In this document: positions 1 to 10,654 of the stretch, in pieces
Numbering within the stretch: the first letter of the stretch is position 1
How the letters are laid out: every line of letters begins with the position of its first letter
From: Anthoceros angustus
Taxonomy: Eukaryota > Streptophyta > Anthocerotopsida > Anthocerotales > Anthocerotaceae
Length of the DNA: 64,000 nucleotides
NCBI GenBank assembly: GCA_010909165.1
Contig: MU008219.1
Span: forward strand, 124,001 to 188,000
Direction: 5' to 3'
Notes under the pieces: generated by a model
Seen by the model: the letters and a program-made list of their open reading frames with translations, nothing else
Told to the model about the DNA's origin: nothing
Databases searched by the model: none
Translations under genes and position numbers: made by a program

Positions 1-2
1 CT

Positions 3-47
3 AATTTGGTGGCCCAGTTAATTAACTGGGTTCAGGACCACCAAATT
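3..47. repeat. Nested inverted repeat
   Basis: An outer pair of 10-bp arms (3-12 and 38-47) is perfectly complementary. Between them lies a perfect 18-bp palindrome at 13-30 centred on TTAATTAA. Only 31-37 is unpaired, so the stretch can fold into a hairpin or cruciform. It sits at the window edge, so a larger element beginning outside cannot be excluded. No gene is attached to it. Confidence 0.75.
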
Positions 48-2242
48 AACTGAGTTGTCGTTTGAACCCTGGTTTGCCCCTAGGCCACTGAGCTCTGTTG
101 CATATGAACTGGCTTGATGTTCTGTAACTTCTAAAATGACAATAGGTAGCAGGTTCGAATGCAGGTCACCCCTCTGCGAGTGCCATTTATCTACCACCGG
201 ATCACATGAGAATGCACGATTATTGTAACGTCAAATTCTGATCTAAACACAAAATGTAGTCACCAAGCTAGGTGCATACCCCGCTCAGGCCTCTCCCATA
301 ATCCCAGCTGTGAACTACTTAGTTCATGCTCGGGCGCCACCAACTCAATGGTAGGAGCAGATGATCTAGGCGCTGAAGTCGATTGGACGGGATGGGACTC
401 CATTCCCGCAGCTTCATCTTCTGCCATGCCGCTAAAATTTTATCACGGGAATTGGACTCACTCTCCACGCTGTGAAGATGAGGGGTTCGATAATCGCGCC
501 TCGGCCTTGGTCAAGCACTTTTGATCGTCAGCACGATTGCCATCACCACCCATGCGAAGGCGATTTGGCATGGGCTTGATGGTGACGCAATGGCTCCCCT
601 GCCAAAACATGAAAGTACCCACGCCAAAGGCGTTAGTTGCCAGATGCAACCTGGTTCGGGTTGTTATGGCAACTATTGTCTAGATCTGTCACTTGTACGA
701 ACTCATGTGTGTGTGTGGGCCACGGACTCTCCCTTTGGGTAGGAAATGAGTTAGGTTTTGTTTTTTTCGTAGGCCCGGAGTAGAAAATAAGGCGGAAAGG
801 GAGAAATAAGATCGGAGTACTCCCGGACCGTGACCGGAGTAGGGAGGGGCCTGGACCGCCTCTTCAAGAGCACTACCTCCGAGTGGATGGGCTGCATCGC
901 ACTCGAGCGATCAGTAAGTCCGGACTATACTCCGGATCGGGACCTGGCACGCCAAGTAAAGTAACTTAGGATCTGGGCATTTTAGCGCACGGGCCAGGAC
1001 CTGCTTCTAAGAGGTGAGCAGGCATGCTGGACCAGACCGTGGGGTTGCCGCGGCCGTTAGGCGGTATTCACGCCCGCAAAGGCGCCAACAGGTGGTGGTA
1101 GGTTCCCGGACCCCCCTAACCTCATTGAAGGCCACACTTATCCCACTGCCAGTTCGTGCAGTGAGGTTTCGCTCCCACGAGTGGGGAGCCTTCCTCGCAC
1201 CTGGATGGAGGTGCGCCCGATCGACCTCTCGACTTATCGACTCTCGCGACGCCGCCGAATCGCCCCCATCAAGGCCCTACCCGGGTGACCCACACTAGGT
1301 AAGTCACACTACCCTACGCCGCGATGACTGGCAAGTGCGATCTACGCCGCGAGAGAGGCACCGCTTGAAGCTGCCACCATGGGGACCCCCCAAATCACCG
1401 TGTGTTTTAGCGTTAAGCTTCTCGTGCTTGTGTGCTTTAGCTTAAAGCTTCTTGCGTGTGTGTGCTTGACTGCTTCAATAAGCACTGCTGCCTTAAAGTT
1501 TCTTGTGTGCTGTACATTTAAGCCTCTTGTGCTTGTTGCTCAGCTTATTTTAACAACCGCATGGTAAACTACTTTCTACCACAGCGTTGTTGCATGTCTT
1601 CTTGAAGGAAACCTTGAATTGCGGTGCTAAGTTGATCCAGTATCAGTCGCATACAGTGCTGACAACCATTTACTACTTATATTAGCCTTGAATCAATAAG
1701 CCTCTTGTAGCCATGGGCATAATCGTTTCCCGAATGATTTAACAATCATGAAGCAACACACGAGTGTTTCAAGCGTGCGGCTTGCCTGTCAAAGACTCTG
1801 TTTTAGAGTGGTCACATTGAACAAGTTGCCTCTGAAACACGGAAGGGACAAACTTTATCCCTTTATAGAGATGGGGTTTAATTCAACTTCTTTCTTTATT
1901 AGAATATTGTTTTTTTAGATGGTGTACACTTGATTTACTCTTAGACATGTATTTTCGCATCCCGCGAAAGGCTTGGTCTTGTTCGTATCCCTATTGCTGC
2001 TCATGTGACGTGCTAGCGTGTGTAATTCTCATTCGACTGGCAGAGCCTACACAAAAACGTACGTTACAGCGCTTAGCCTTTAGAATGTCCAAGCATCAGT
2101 AGTAAGAGGACTAAAGGTAGAAGAACAAAGCGACTCCTTGGGCTTATAAAAGAAAGGAGCTTGAAGAAGTACGAGTACGCAAATTATGTTGGAAAAAACA
2201 GTTGCTATGAGCCATACCTGATGCATACTTATGAAGACGCAA
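48..2242. other. No recognisable gene; low-complexity and repeat-like DNA
   Basis: No reading frame here resembles a known protein or joins into a consistent spliced model. Positions 770-1320 are GC-rich, with short hairpins such as one around 1172-1192. Positions 1390-1550 hold a degenerate roughly 30-bp repeat built on a motif like aagcttcttgtgcttgtgtg. The rest is unremarkable and probably old repeat DNA. Confidence 0.4.
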
Positions 2243-2509
2243 CTAGCCTCTGCTGGTATTCAACCTTGAATCCAGACGGCCCATGACAGTTGCACCTTGC
2301 ACCACAGGTAAATGCACGGCAGATGCATAGTCTTTGCAATTCTTTTGGTTGTGGATGGATACACGGGTGCCGCAGTCGACTTCGGTGATCCGCACAGCAC
2401 CTTGGTTGATAAATGTCTGACAGGTATTCCCACTCACGTGGAACGTGTTGGTAGGAAATTGGTCGCAATTGGCCGAGTTGAATGTCTCAATCTTTACCGC
2501 GTCGATCAT
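2243..2509 (-). CDS. Small Cys-containing hypothetical ORF
   Basis: An 88-codon frame starts at an ATG at 2507-2509. It has four spaced cysteines (contexts NCDQ, NTCQ, DCGT, NCKD) and a mixed hydrophobic/polar composition that could be one exon of a small secreted protein. No signal peptide is visible at this start. The frame lies next to LTR-like sequence at 2600-2820, so it may be part of a retroelement or a chance frame. I do not recognise the family. It is listed mainly because the cysteine pattern looks non-random. Confidence 0.2.
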   Translation of the reverse strand: MIDAVKIETFNSANCDQFPTNTFHVSGNTCQTFINQGAVRITEVDCGTRVSIHNQKNCKDYASAVHLPVVQGATVMGRLDSRLNTSRG

Positions 2510-2599
2510 GGTTCTTTGAAAATAGTGAATCTGAGCGTTAACGGACGAGACGAAACTTAGCCATAGTTCTTTGAAGTGTAAGACACACGTTGGCAATTC

Positions 2600-2831
2600 A
2601 GTTGAAAGTGGGGTTATCGAGCTCACAAGTAAATAATACTTCTCAGAGCATAAACACAAAACTTTGGGCTGTATATACAAGCAATACAAAGTCCTTGTAA
2701 CCTATATATACTAGAGCGACTAAGTTACAAATAGTAGTTTTTATTCACTAGAAATAATAGTTTATATTTCTTCTAACAATTTTTATTTGCTCGTAAGAGT
2801 AATTTCTATTTCTTTCAACATCCTCCCCTTT
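2600..2831 (-). mobile_element. LTR-like sequence with polypurine tract
   Basis: On the minus strand the segment begins TGTTGAAAG at 2820 and ends near 2600 in an almost complementary CTTTCAACT, like the short inverted ends of a plant LTR of about 220 bp. Directly outside 2820 is aaaggggagga (minus strand, 2821-2831), which resembles the polypurine tract preceding a 3' LTR. A TATA-like tatatata lies inside. The second LTR was not found, and no polymerase domain is recognisable on the 2.8-3.6 kb side. Probably a decayed copia-type remnant. Confidence 0.4.
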
Positions 2832-3666
2832 AATGCGAGTCATAATCAAGTGATTAAATAGTATTTTCTCTCAAAAGATGAAGCAAACCTAGCGACTGTA
2901 AAATCCCAGCAGGACAAAGCCATACTCAGGAAACAAGACGCTGTTTTACGCACAACCTCGAACCTCCATCATAAAAAATAAAACGGGCTAGGGCTTCGGG
3001 TTACTTAGACACAAGACTTGCCTAGTGAGAAACCTGAATTCAAACCTCGAACCGAGGCGAATCACTCTCCAAGGTGGGGATGGCATTCTCCTCGACCACA
3101 ATCCGCAATCGGTTACAGCTCAAACCAGAACCCACAGCTACTCCTCGGTACCCCAACCTAGGGCTTCAGATTCAGTGATGCGACCGCCTTGTTAGATTCC
3201 ATTCGACGGTTCAACACTTCTCCAGTCCAAATTTGCTGCGAATCAATCCGGTGTAGTTTGCACACTGAGTGGATAAACGCAGTTTCCAAAATGTTTGCGG
3301 TGAGCTTTCTGCTACAACTCTTTTGCAGATTCAACAACTGGTAGACGGGGACCTCATCTCCAAGCCACTGGCTTTATTGGAGAGCACAATCCGTCGTATC
3401 TGCTCTCCTGCAAGAACATGTGTTCTTCGCAGACGATGAGTCATTCTTTATCCCGGAATTTGCTGTGGGACTCGATTTCTAGAGCTTACATAGAAGATTA
3501 TAATTTATAGCCCTTTTTTAGCTTTATAAATCAATCCTGATTCCACGGAAACACAAAGGCTTTCCTTAACAAACGTAGGCTGTGTGCAAGAAGAGTTCCA
3601 GATGTTCACAACTTTTGTCATGACACATGACAGATGCTTTACAGAATTTGCCAGCGTCGATTTACT
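2832..3666. other. Intergenic, no gene recognised
   Basis: Moderately AT-rich sequence between the LTR-like element and the small secreted-protein gene. No coherent coding exon is seen on either strand. It may include internal remains of the LTR element and the 3' UTR of the next gene. Confidence 0.4.
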
Positions 3667-4656
3667 TCAACCAACACGAACTTGAGCGCTGATGAGGCTG
3701 ACTGCGCCGTTGTATCGGCAGGTGCTGAGGCTGAGCAGATCGGTGATGGCGTCCAGGTTGAGCCTGAGGCCCACGGCAAGCGCGTTGCCCCATTCTTGAG
3801 TGTGGCCGCTGCTGGTGCCGATTTTGATGTAGAGCAGTGGGCCCTGTCCGTTGTCACCGAAAATGCAGTCCAGGAGCGTCACTTTCTCCAGGACTCCCAC
3901 CACTTGACCGAGCAGGCCGGCAACCAATCCCTGGTTCAGCTTCAAGCTCTGCAATTCCACAGCTTGCAAGAAGCTCACGTGAGAACATCACAAGGACATG
4001 ACGAACTGCAGACAATGAAATGGAGCGTTTGCTGGGTTGGGAGGTTTGGCACTGACGACGTAGGCGCCGAGGTTGAGGAGGCTGCAGTCGGTACTGGGAT
4101 GGAGCGGCAGATCCACGAACGCTTTCAGCAGCGAGTTGCCCTTGAACAGGCTGACGTCGGCCCAGAGGAGGTCGATGCACGCAATGCTGAGGTCGGCGTT
4201 CACGTACACCCTGATCTCTCCCAACACGGCCTGCACCAGGCCCAGCAGGCCGTCGCCGTAGACCACCTCGCCCGGATGGTGAGATCCCCAGGTCACAGTC
4301 TGTGTAGTCGACAGCAGCTTCCGGTTGTTGCTCTGTACAGTGTGCACCCACTGAATATCAAAGCCCAGCTAGAATGCTGCAGGGAGATTTTACATCACCA
4401 TCTACATTCTACAGTTCAAGGTAATGGATCACATGTACAAACCTGGTAGGATGAAGCTTGAGCCACATTTGCAACAGACGAGCCGAAAATCTGTAGGAAC
4501 ATATGCAATGCAAGCGGATACTGTCAGCAGCCTATTCCTTGGCAACCCGATGAAACAGTAAGTTGTGCAGCAGCCTGCCAACGGCAATTGATGCACAAGG
4601 ATCGATACGGGTCTCACAGCAAGGATCATCAACAGGGCGGCAGTCTTGGAAGCCAT
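3667..4656 (-). CDS. Putative small secreted protein, three exons, family unknown
   Basis: A three-exon model gives about 204 residues. Exon 1 (4618-4656) begins ATG and encodes MASKTAALLMILA, the start of a likely signal peptide, and ends at a GTGAGA donor. Exon 2 (4057-4350; an alternative start at 4332 is also in phase) carries the bulk of the protein and ends at a GTCAGT donor. Exon 3 (3667-3948) follows a TTGCAG acceptor and ends in a stop. All junctions keep phase 0, and the in-frame TGA at 3988-3990 falls inside the proposed second intron. The mature part alternates short hydrophobic strands and has few charges, which suggests a compact beta-rich extracellular protein. I do not recognise a domain and assign no function. 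The antisense frame of 271 codons over the same bases is treated as a shadow. Confidence 0.5.
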
Positions 4657-5440
4657 TCTTGGAAGGTCGGACTCCGAAGGACAGGACGAGCCTATAAAAT
4701 CCTTGTAGGAGGAGTTGACCAGAGGAATGAGGGAACTGGGTTGAGGAGCACAATGTATGCGATGCTGGACAAACTGTTAGGCTTGGGAGGTTTTATAGTG
4801 TTGCAAGCGTTGAAAGATATCCCATGCAAGAGTGGATGAGTCAGAATTGCGGCAGCTCTACTCCACTGGCTTCTTTCTCCTTGCCGCGTGTACCATCGTT
4901 TGGCAGACTGCTATAGGATGATGGGATCCTTGCGACCTCAACAGCTTCCGCTATCCCATATTTGGCACTTGCTACAGTCCGGTCGAGACTCGAGGCTGTT
5001 GCCGTTACAGCCCGTGGACATCTGTGTCGAAGCTTATCTTTAAGGTTGTCACACTTCCCAAAGTGTTCACAGGATCACCGAGTTGCTCCTTCTGCCATCA
5101 AATAACAAGCTTCCACGATGTCTGTCTCGATCGGAACGCGACTTCCTGGGAGCCCCACCAGCCACTTTTATTACAGAAGGGTTTTGAGCGCTTTATGCAC
5201 TAGCTGCCTTCGTATTGGAGGTTTTTGAGCCCATCTAGCTTGGCAACAGTCACCAGCCGCTTTCTTTATGAGACCATCCATCTCGGGACAGCTTGGAAGA
5301 CAGGCACTTTCGGATTCGCATAACGATAGATTATATCTAAGAACGATTTTCGAGGAGTCATGGTGATCCCGCCTACACCAAACCGGTGTGAACGAAAGAT
5401 CACCAGGAGGTGTGCATTGGTAATGTACATGCGAGGTAAC
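4657..5440. other. Intergenic between hypothetical gene and STE24
   Basis: Contains the presumed upstream region of the hypothetical gene (minus strand) and the 3' UTR of STE24. No further coding exon is recognisable. Confidence 0.4.
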
Positions 5441-8109
5441 CTATTGAGTTTTCCTTTTGGTCCTCTCAATGGCTTCCAACCTTTCTACCAGGGGTGGATG
5501 GGAGTAATGATAGGCTGAGTACCAAGGATCGGTGTTCATGGCCGACAAATTCTCCTCCTGCGAGAAAAACACCGAAGGCAAATAAGGGATCCGATCATGT
5601 GCATCACTGACATACCGAAGTAGGGAGGGTTGGGAACTGTGCACAAGTACCTGTAGTTTGATCAGGCCTCCACACAACGGGGTGGCATATCCGAGCCCGG
5701 ATGCGAATGCATCAGCCTAAGACAAACCATGCTTCATGTGATCAGACATGCAAGTGAAACAATATTGCCCAAATAAAAGAAAAACTGCAAGGTTGTTACC
5801 TGGAATTCAAAGGCTCGGCTTACAAGATTAAGAGCAAAGCTCACTAGATGGTGAATGGGCATGATGGTGTGCTGCAAACATTCAGACAACCATGAATCAG
5901 AAAAGGGCAGTGCCCGGGCGGCCGGGTCAACATTGAGAAATATGCCTGGAAAGTATCAAGATAGTAGGGCAAAACAAGAGCATAACGGTCAAGACGGATT
6001 AACCTGGAAAAGTATCAATCCAATCAAGACTGGCTGAGAGGTGAATCCAAAACTGCGGAATAAGTCTGTTGAGCTCCGTACCAATGTATAGCCACCAAAC
6101 TGCAGCAGTGTCAACACCTGCCAGAAGGAGAGATGGTAAGAGATGGGAGCATTTCACGCTCTCAAATAGGTTCAAACAGGCCAGAGTATCAGATTGGCTA
6201 TGGTTACCTGCATCGCGAGGAAGGAGTACATCGTATGATTCAGTTTCCAATGACCCAACTCGTGTGCAATCACTGCCACGACCTCCTCCTCATTTTTACA
6301 CTGCGCAGAGAAACCAGGGGCCTCAGCATAGACCAGGCACACCAAGGTAAAAGAGACCACCGATTAAGGCTGGGCTACTCTTTTGCTACGTGCACGGGGA
6401 TTCAATTTTACTTGAACTAGTATCACCTGTGAGATGAGTGTATCATAGAGAACAATCCGTTTGCTGTTGAAGAATCCGTACATATACGCCTGTAGGCATT
6501 CAAGATATCATGAGCACTGCATGGGTCAAGCAGGGGACAAACACAAGAAAAGAAATGACAGCTTTTCAGGTTAGGAACCAGTCTACACACATTGCTGTGG
6601 CTAGATCTTGTTGACCCATCAATGACAAAGAGTTTCTTCAGAGGAAATTTCAACGAAGCTGCTAGCTTCTCAATCTTTGTGCGTAAATCTCCAGCTGGTA
6701 GCTGTGACAGAGCAAAAGTCAACACACTACACTACAAATAACACGACTTCATATGGGCAGAAACACACGAAGACAGAGACAGGCTTACTCACAGGTGTAA
6801 ATTTGTTGAAGAGAGGAGCAATAAGGACAGGATAAACTGTCATCAAAACCAATGATAGGACCAACATAAAACCCCAGAGATAGATTGCCAGGAAGGGTCC
6901 GCCAACCTGCAAGAAGAGGCATATAATCATCCACCGCCTCCATTTGAATGTCAAGACATGGAAAAACCACCCTACAAGTGGTTTTTCCATTGCGTTGAGG
7001 AATATACCTGGACAAGGCTGATGATTGCTGCCACAATAGGGGGGCCAAATAGAACCATCAAACCCAACCCCACAAGCATATCTTTAATGAACAACCAGAT
7101 TGTTTGCTGTCACAGGTCAATCGTTAGAAAATCAGCACCAGCACTCTGGCACCATGACTTCCTCACAGTTATCAAATTCACTGAAACGCATGGAAACGCT
7201 GGGCAAAAGTCACCTTGTTAAAGCCATGTCTTGCCTCTATTACAAAGGTGGAGTAAAGGGAGAAGGGTAGCTCCACTATCTGCACGCAGGACCCACATCA
7301 AGCGACCACATCCGTCACTCTGTAGAATAGAAATGACAAGTGAAACCTTGATTTGAAAAAAACGAAAAAGCAGGAAGAGCTGACGACCTGCGTCCAGACA
7401 CTCGTGGCTGCAAGAAACACCAACGTGTGCACAATCTCATTCCTTGACGAAAAGCCCAGATTTTCAGTCAAAGCCTCAGTGACCTGAACCAACACACACA
7501 CCGGGTGCTAAAGTGAGTAAGACACTATCAACCACAGAATTGCATCAGGATGTCTTGCAGGCCAAGTTTGAGAGAGCACCGTCCACAACCATGGAAGCAC
7601 TCCCAACAGCAGGATGGCTGATTCTTCAACGATGTTAACAGCAGCGTGTACAAAATGGAAGCGGCTGCAGTGATCATACAACACAATTTCAACTGTCACA
7701 ACAAAGAAACTTCCCCAAAAAAACCCTAATTCAATGCCCCTGCTTGCACCATACCTCTTGTCCAGGCTGTAAGCTCTCGCCTTCTCAAACTTCTCCTGGC
7801 TCACGACACCCTTCAAGGGGGCTGGCAGGGTGGGCAACTTCAGTGCCTTGTATTGCCGTAGATCCAAGTACGTCTCGAACACATACATGAAGATCATAAA
7901 CCCTGCAAGAAAAAAAGTCACACTGTCAGTTCCCAACCATTCCACTCTCAGGAACGACGACAGCAGCAACAAGAACCAATTGGGCTCGAGGAAAAGCGTG
8001 AGGAATTGGGATCGGGGCAGCGAGACGCGAATCCGGATTGCGTACCTACAACAGCTTCCAGATACGGGAACACACCCGTATCTGTCTTGTGCAGCACGAA
8101 CACCACCAT
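5441..8109 (-). CDS. STE24: CAAX prenyl protease 1 (STE24/FACE1 type), 14 exons
   Basis: Zinc metalloprotease of the ER membrane that removes the last three residues of prenylated CAAX proteins; in plants it acts on farnesylated and geranylgeranylated targets. Fourteen exons join in phase: 8046-8109, 7755-7902, 7580-7664, 7388-7483, 7214-7279, 7008-7106, 6793-6906, 6591-6701, 6427-6489, 6208-6300, 6004-6117, 5800-5871, 5651-5716, 5441-5557. The product is 435 residues, close to the roughly 424 usual in plants. The zinc site HELGH (H295, H299) and the third ligand Glu in AFEFQADAF (E373) are intact. Several hydrophobic spans fit the multi-pass family, as does the N-terminal FETYLDLRQ block. 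The chosen ATG has a strong gccgccATGg context; an upstream ATG at 8139 is less likely. Introns are about 90-250 bp, and the donor after exon 3 (gtgctc) is weak. The start is divergent from the next gene, 389 bp away. Confidence 0.95.
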
Positions 8110-8498
8110 GGCGGCGTGGCGGGAAGATGCAGCATGCACGATGGAAGGAAGTAAAGCAAGGCGAGGCGCAGTGTGTATTCTAGATCAAGATGGGCAGTAG
8201 GGCTGGGTCTGAGCGGTGGCTATGGCGAGCAATGCCCTACATGCACAGGGAAACGACAAGGACGAAAGCAATGTTGGCTGACTTCATTTTCGCCTTCATC
8301 TGATGACCGGTGGAAGGAACTAGGGCGAGTCACGCCTGCGGCAGCAGCGTACTTGGACCTGGTCGAATTTGTATGTAGTGGAATAATGTCGGGCCCGAGA
8401 TGTTTGCAGCGGACCAGCCCCATGGGAAGAAGCGGCCGGGACCGGCGCGGCGCCAGCTCCAAGCTGCTGTGACTGCGGCGCCGGCGCCGGCGCGGGAG
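8110..8498. promoter_or_regulatory. Shared divergent intergenic region (STE24 / membrane protein)
   Basis: Only 389 bp separate the start codons of two diverging genes, so both promoters must lie here or overlap the 5' UTRs. The half near 8420-8498 is very GC-rich. No clear TATA box was found on either side. A bidirectional promoter is an inference from spacing. Confidence 0.4.
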
Positions 8499-9185
8499 AT
8501 GGCGGGTTCCAGGAAGCCGCCGGCTCTTCTGCTGGTCCTGCTGTGCTGCACAATTGCGGTGGCTTGCGGAGCGCCTGTGGATGTTGGAGGCGGGGAGAAG
8601 GATCGGGGGGAGAAGGACGCGGTGTACAAGGAGAAGCAAGGGAACAGCACGTACCAGTGCGCGCCCGCGGGGCTTTGCCTTCCCTGCACCTCTTCCGAGA
8701 AGAACGACGACACTTACGCTTGCAGCAGGACGAGCTACCACCAGTCGTGGAAGTGCACCGAGATCCTGTCCTCTAAGGTGCGGAGCAAGAGCGAGGGAGC
8801 CAAGGAACGGGGCCGGAGCAGGTCGGGCAAGAACGAGGCTGAGGATGAGGCCGGGAAGGGGGAACCGGGACGCAGGAGGCAGCTGATGCAAGAAGAGGTG
8901 CCAAGCCTCTGGACAGGAGGCCAGCTTGAGCACAGATCAGCACGGGAGCGGGAGCGGGTGAGGGAGAAGGAGAGCTTGTCTGCAGATCCGGCCAAGCCTG
9001 CTGGATACTATGTCTTCAAGAGCTGCATACCTGCTGGCGACGAGGAGAGGCTGAGTGTGCTCGGGTTCGAGATGATGATGCTGGCTCTGCTTGCTGTCTG
9101 TGGCCCTTTCGTGCACTACAGAAAGAAGAAGCAATTCTCTGCGGCCGCCAGATCTTCACCTGTGCCTTCAAATTCACGCTTCTGA
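8499..9185 (+). CDS. Conserved plant single-pass membrane protein, function unknown
   Basis: A single-exon frame of 228 residues. The frame is open back to 8400, but the ATG at 8499 is chosen because it directly precedes a good signal peptide (basic start, then ALLLVLLCCTIAVAC). A Cys-rich luminal or extracellular segment follows (about 53-90; contexts CAPAGLCLPC, YACSRT, WKCTEI). Then comes a long, highly charged, probably disordered linker (about 90-170), a conserved patch FKSCIPAGDEERLSVLGFE, one transmembrane helix (about 190-210) and a short tail beginning HYRKKK. The Cys-rich block and the SCIPAGDEERLSVLGFE patch resemble an uncharacterised plant protein family I recall without a name. 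Topology suggests a type I protein of the secretory pathway. No catalytic motif is visible. Confidence 0.8.
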   Translation: MAGSRKPPALLLVLLCCTIAVACGAPVDVGGGEKDRGEKDAVYKEKQGNSTYQCAPAGLCLPCTSSEKNDDTYACSRTSYHQSWKCTEILSSKVRSKSEGAKERGRSRSGKNEAEDEAGKGEPGRRRQLMQEEVPSLWTGGQLEHRSARERERVREKESLSADPAKPAGYYVFKSCIPAGDEERLSVLGFEMMMLALLAVCGPFVHYRKKKQFSAAARSSPVPSNSRF

Positions 9186-10156
9186 TTTGAATCTTAGCAA
9201 GCTGACCGATCTGGACGAAGTTGAAGCCAGCATGGTATGGAATGGCATGTTTCCAGTTGCAAAGGTGTGCATGGTGCGCACAGGGCCGCCTGCCATCAGT
9301 GCCTCTTGTTTTCCACTGCGACATTCTTCAAGGTTCCACCGGAGCTCAATCGGGGGCGGCTGGCTTGGCTTGGCTTGCAGTATTGCAGCTATCATCAAAC
9401 ATTCTTTCCTGGCCATACTCCATGTGCTGCAATGTCCTTTTGCTGTGCTGTCCCAACGAGCCGGTGGAACGCAATTGGACTCCTTGTAGATTTTAATCCA
9501 GACTCTCCAGTCCGTGAATGTTTTCTGTGTCGCAGATGCATCCTGAGCCCACAGCCTTTGTTGGCTCAGGCTCGTACATTTTTCTGTATCCAGCTGTTAC
9601 ATATTCACATAGTATCTGCTTTATGAAGTGGTGGACTTCCTTGTGTAGTGGCGACATCCTCACCTATAGCGTGCTAAACAACAACGATCAAGAATCCGGA
9701 CTCAGAAACGTAAGGTTGCCTTCTATTCCTGTCAAATATCGGCTTGCATGGAATCCAAAGGGGAAAGAAAGCAAGAAAGCAGGGACAGAGAAAGAGCATG
9801 GGACAGATCAAGATGTAGCAGCTGCACAACAACGGCAATTCCTCTCCACTTGCTGCTTGCAGGTCGGTGAAATGTGATTTTGGACACACAAAAGAAGACA
9901 AAGCCTGCCTGCCTACATCGAAACCCTGGAGATATGTTGATGGCCGAATTTAGTGACGTGAGCTACAAGGAGGCGAGACCAAGAATGAAGAAGCACAACA
10001 CAAGACAAATTGTGGAAAACAAAACGCAGTAAATTGAGCAGACATCAGGAGCAAACTCCCTGCTGCTGAGACTGAGACTGAAATTTCGTTCTCTGGCCAA
10101 ATCCGGTTACCTTCCTCCCCTTCCCCTCTCTAGTGTACAAGGCGTCCTTGGCTGCC
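9186..10156. other. Convergent intergenic region
   Basis: Lies between two genes that converge, so it holds both 3' UTRs. Open frames here are short, mutually overlapping and without recognisable domains. Nothing else is seen. Confidence 0.5.
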
Positions 10157-10654
10157 TTACTTGGGCACGGTGATGCTCTCCCCGGCCACGATGCTGTCGC
10201 CGGTGATGCCGTTCACAGATCTCAGCGCATCCACAGTGGTGTTGTACTTGGCAGCCAGGCTCCACAGAGTGTCGCCCTTGCTGACCTCGTAAATCTTGGT
10301 GGCCTTGAACTTGTAGATCTTGGACGGCGTTTTCTTCAGAGAAGGAGGCGGGGACGCGGCCGGCGCGTCATCTCCCAGGCTCCCCTCAGGCACCTTCCCC
10401 GCATCCAGCGGCGCGTCACCCGAGTCCGGCAGCCCGAGCTCCAAGCCTAGGCTCTCCTCCTCGATCTTCTTGGGCTTGAAGCTCCTGTAGAGGCTCCAGG
10501 CAATGCCGGAGGCCACCACCGCGCCGGCGGCCAACGCGATGGTCTCATCCTTCTTCTTGCCGGGCTTGTCGGGCTTGCCGCCCGCCGGCTTGACGGGAGG
10601 AGGAGCCGCTGGCCCCTTCTTCGCACCTCCGTTGGCTCCCGCGGGCGCCGACAT
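10157..10654 (-). CDS. Membrane-anchored single-LysM-domain protein
   Basis: An uninterrupted frame of 165 residues starting MSAPAGANGG. Order: a low-complexity Pro/Lys/Gly-rich N-terminus (1-36), one hydrophobic helix (about 38-57, TIALAAGAVVASGIAWSLY), an acidic/Pro linker, and one LysM domain at the extreme C-terminus (about 120-165; YEVSKGDTLWSLAAKYN followed by VDALRSVNGI). LysM domains bind N-acetylglucosamine-containing glycans, but single-LysM plant proteins without a signal peptide also occur inside the cell, some in plastids. With no cleavable signal peptide and an internal helix, this one is probably tail- or signal-anchored. The missing kinase domain separates it from LysM receptor kinases. 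Function is not assigned beyond the domain. Confidence 0.85.
   Translation of the reverse strand: MSAPAGANGGAKKGPAAPPPVKPAGGKPDKPGKKKDETIALAAGAVVASGIAWSLYRSFKPKKIEEESLGLELGLPDSGDAPLDAGKVPEGSLGDDAPAASPPPSLKKTPSKIYKFKATKIYEVSKGDTLWSLAAKYNTTVDALRSVNGITGDSIVAGESITVPK

Noticed and set aside
3634-4449. 271-residue plus-strand frame
   Set aside because: Antisense to the better supported spliced minus-strand gene; composition is Gln/Val/His-rich without domain.
8400-8498. Upstream ATG extending the membrane protein by 33 residues
   Set aside because: Would bury the signal peptide behind a basic low-complexity extension; the ATG at 8499 fits far better.
8220-8933. 237-residue minus-strand frame
   Set aside because: GC-rich antisense shadow of the conserved membrane protein gene.
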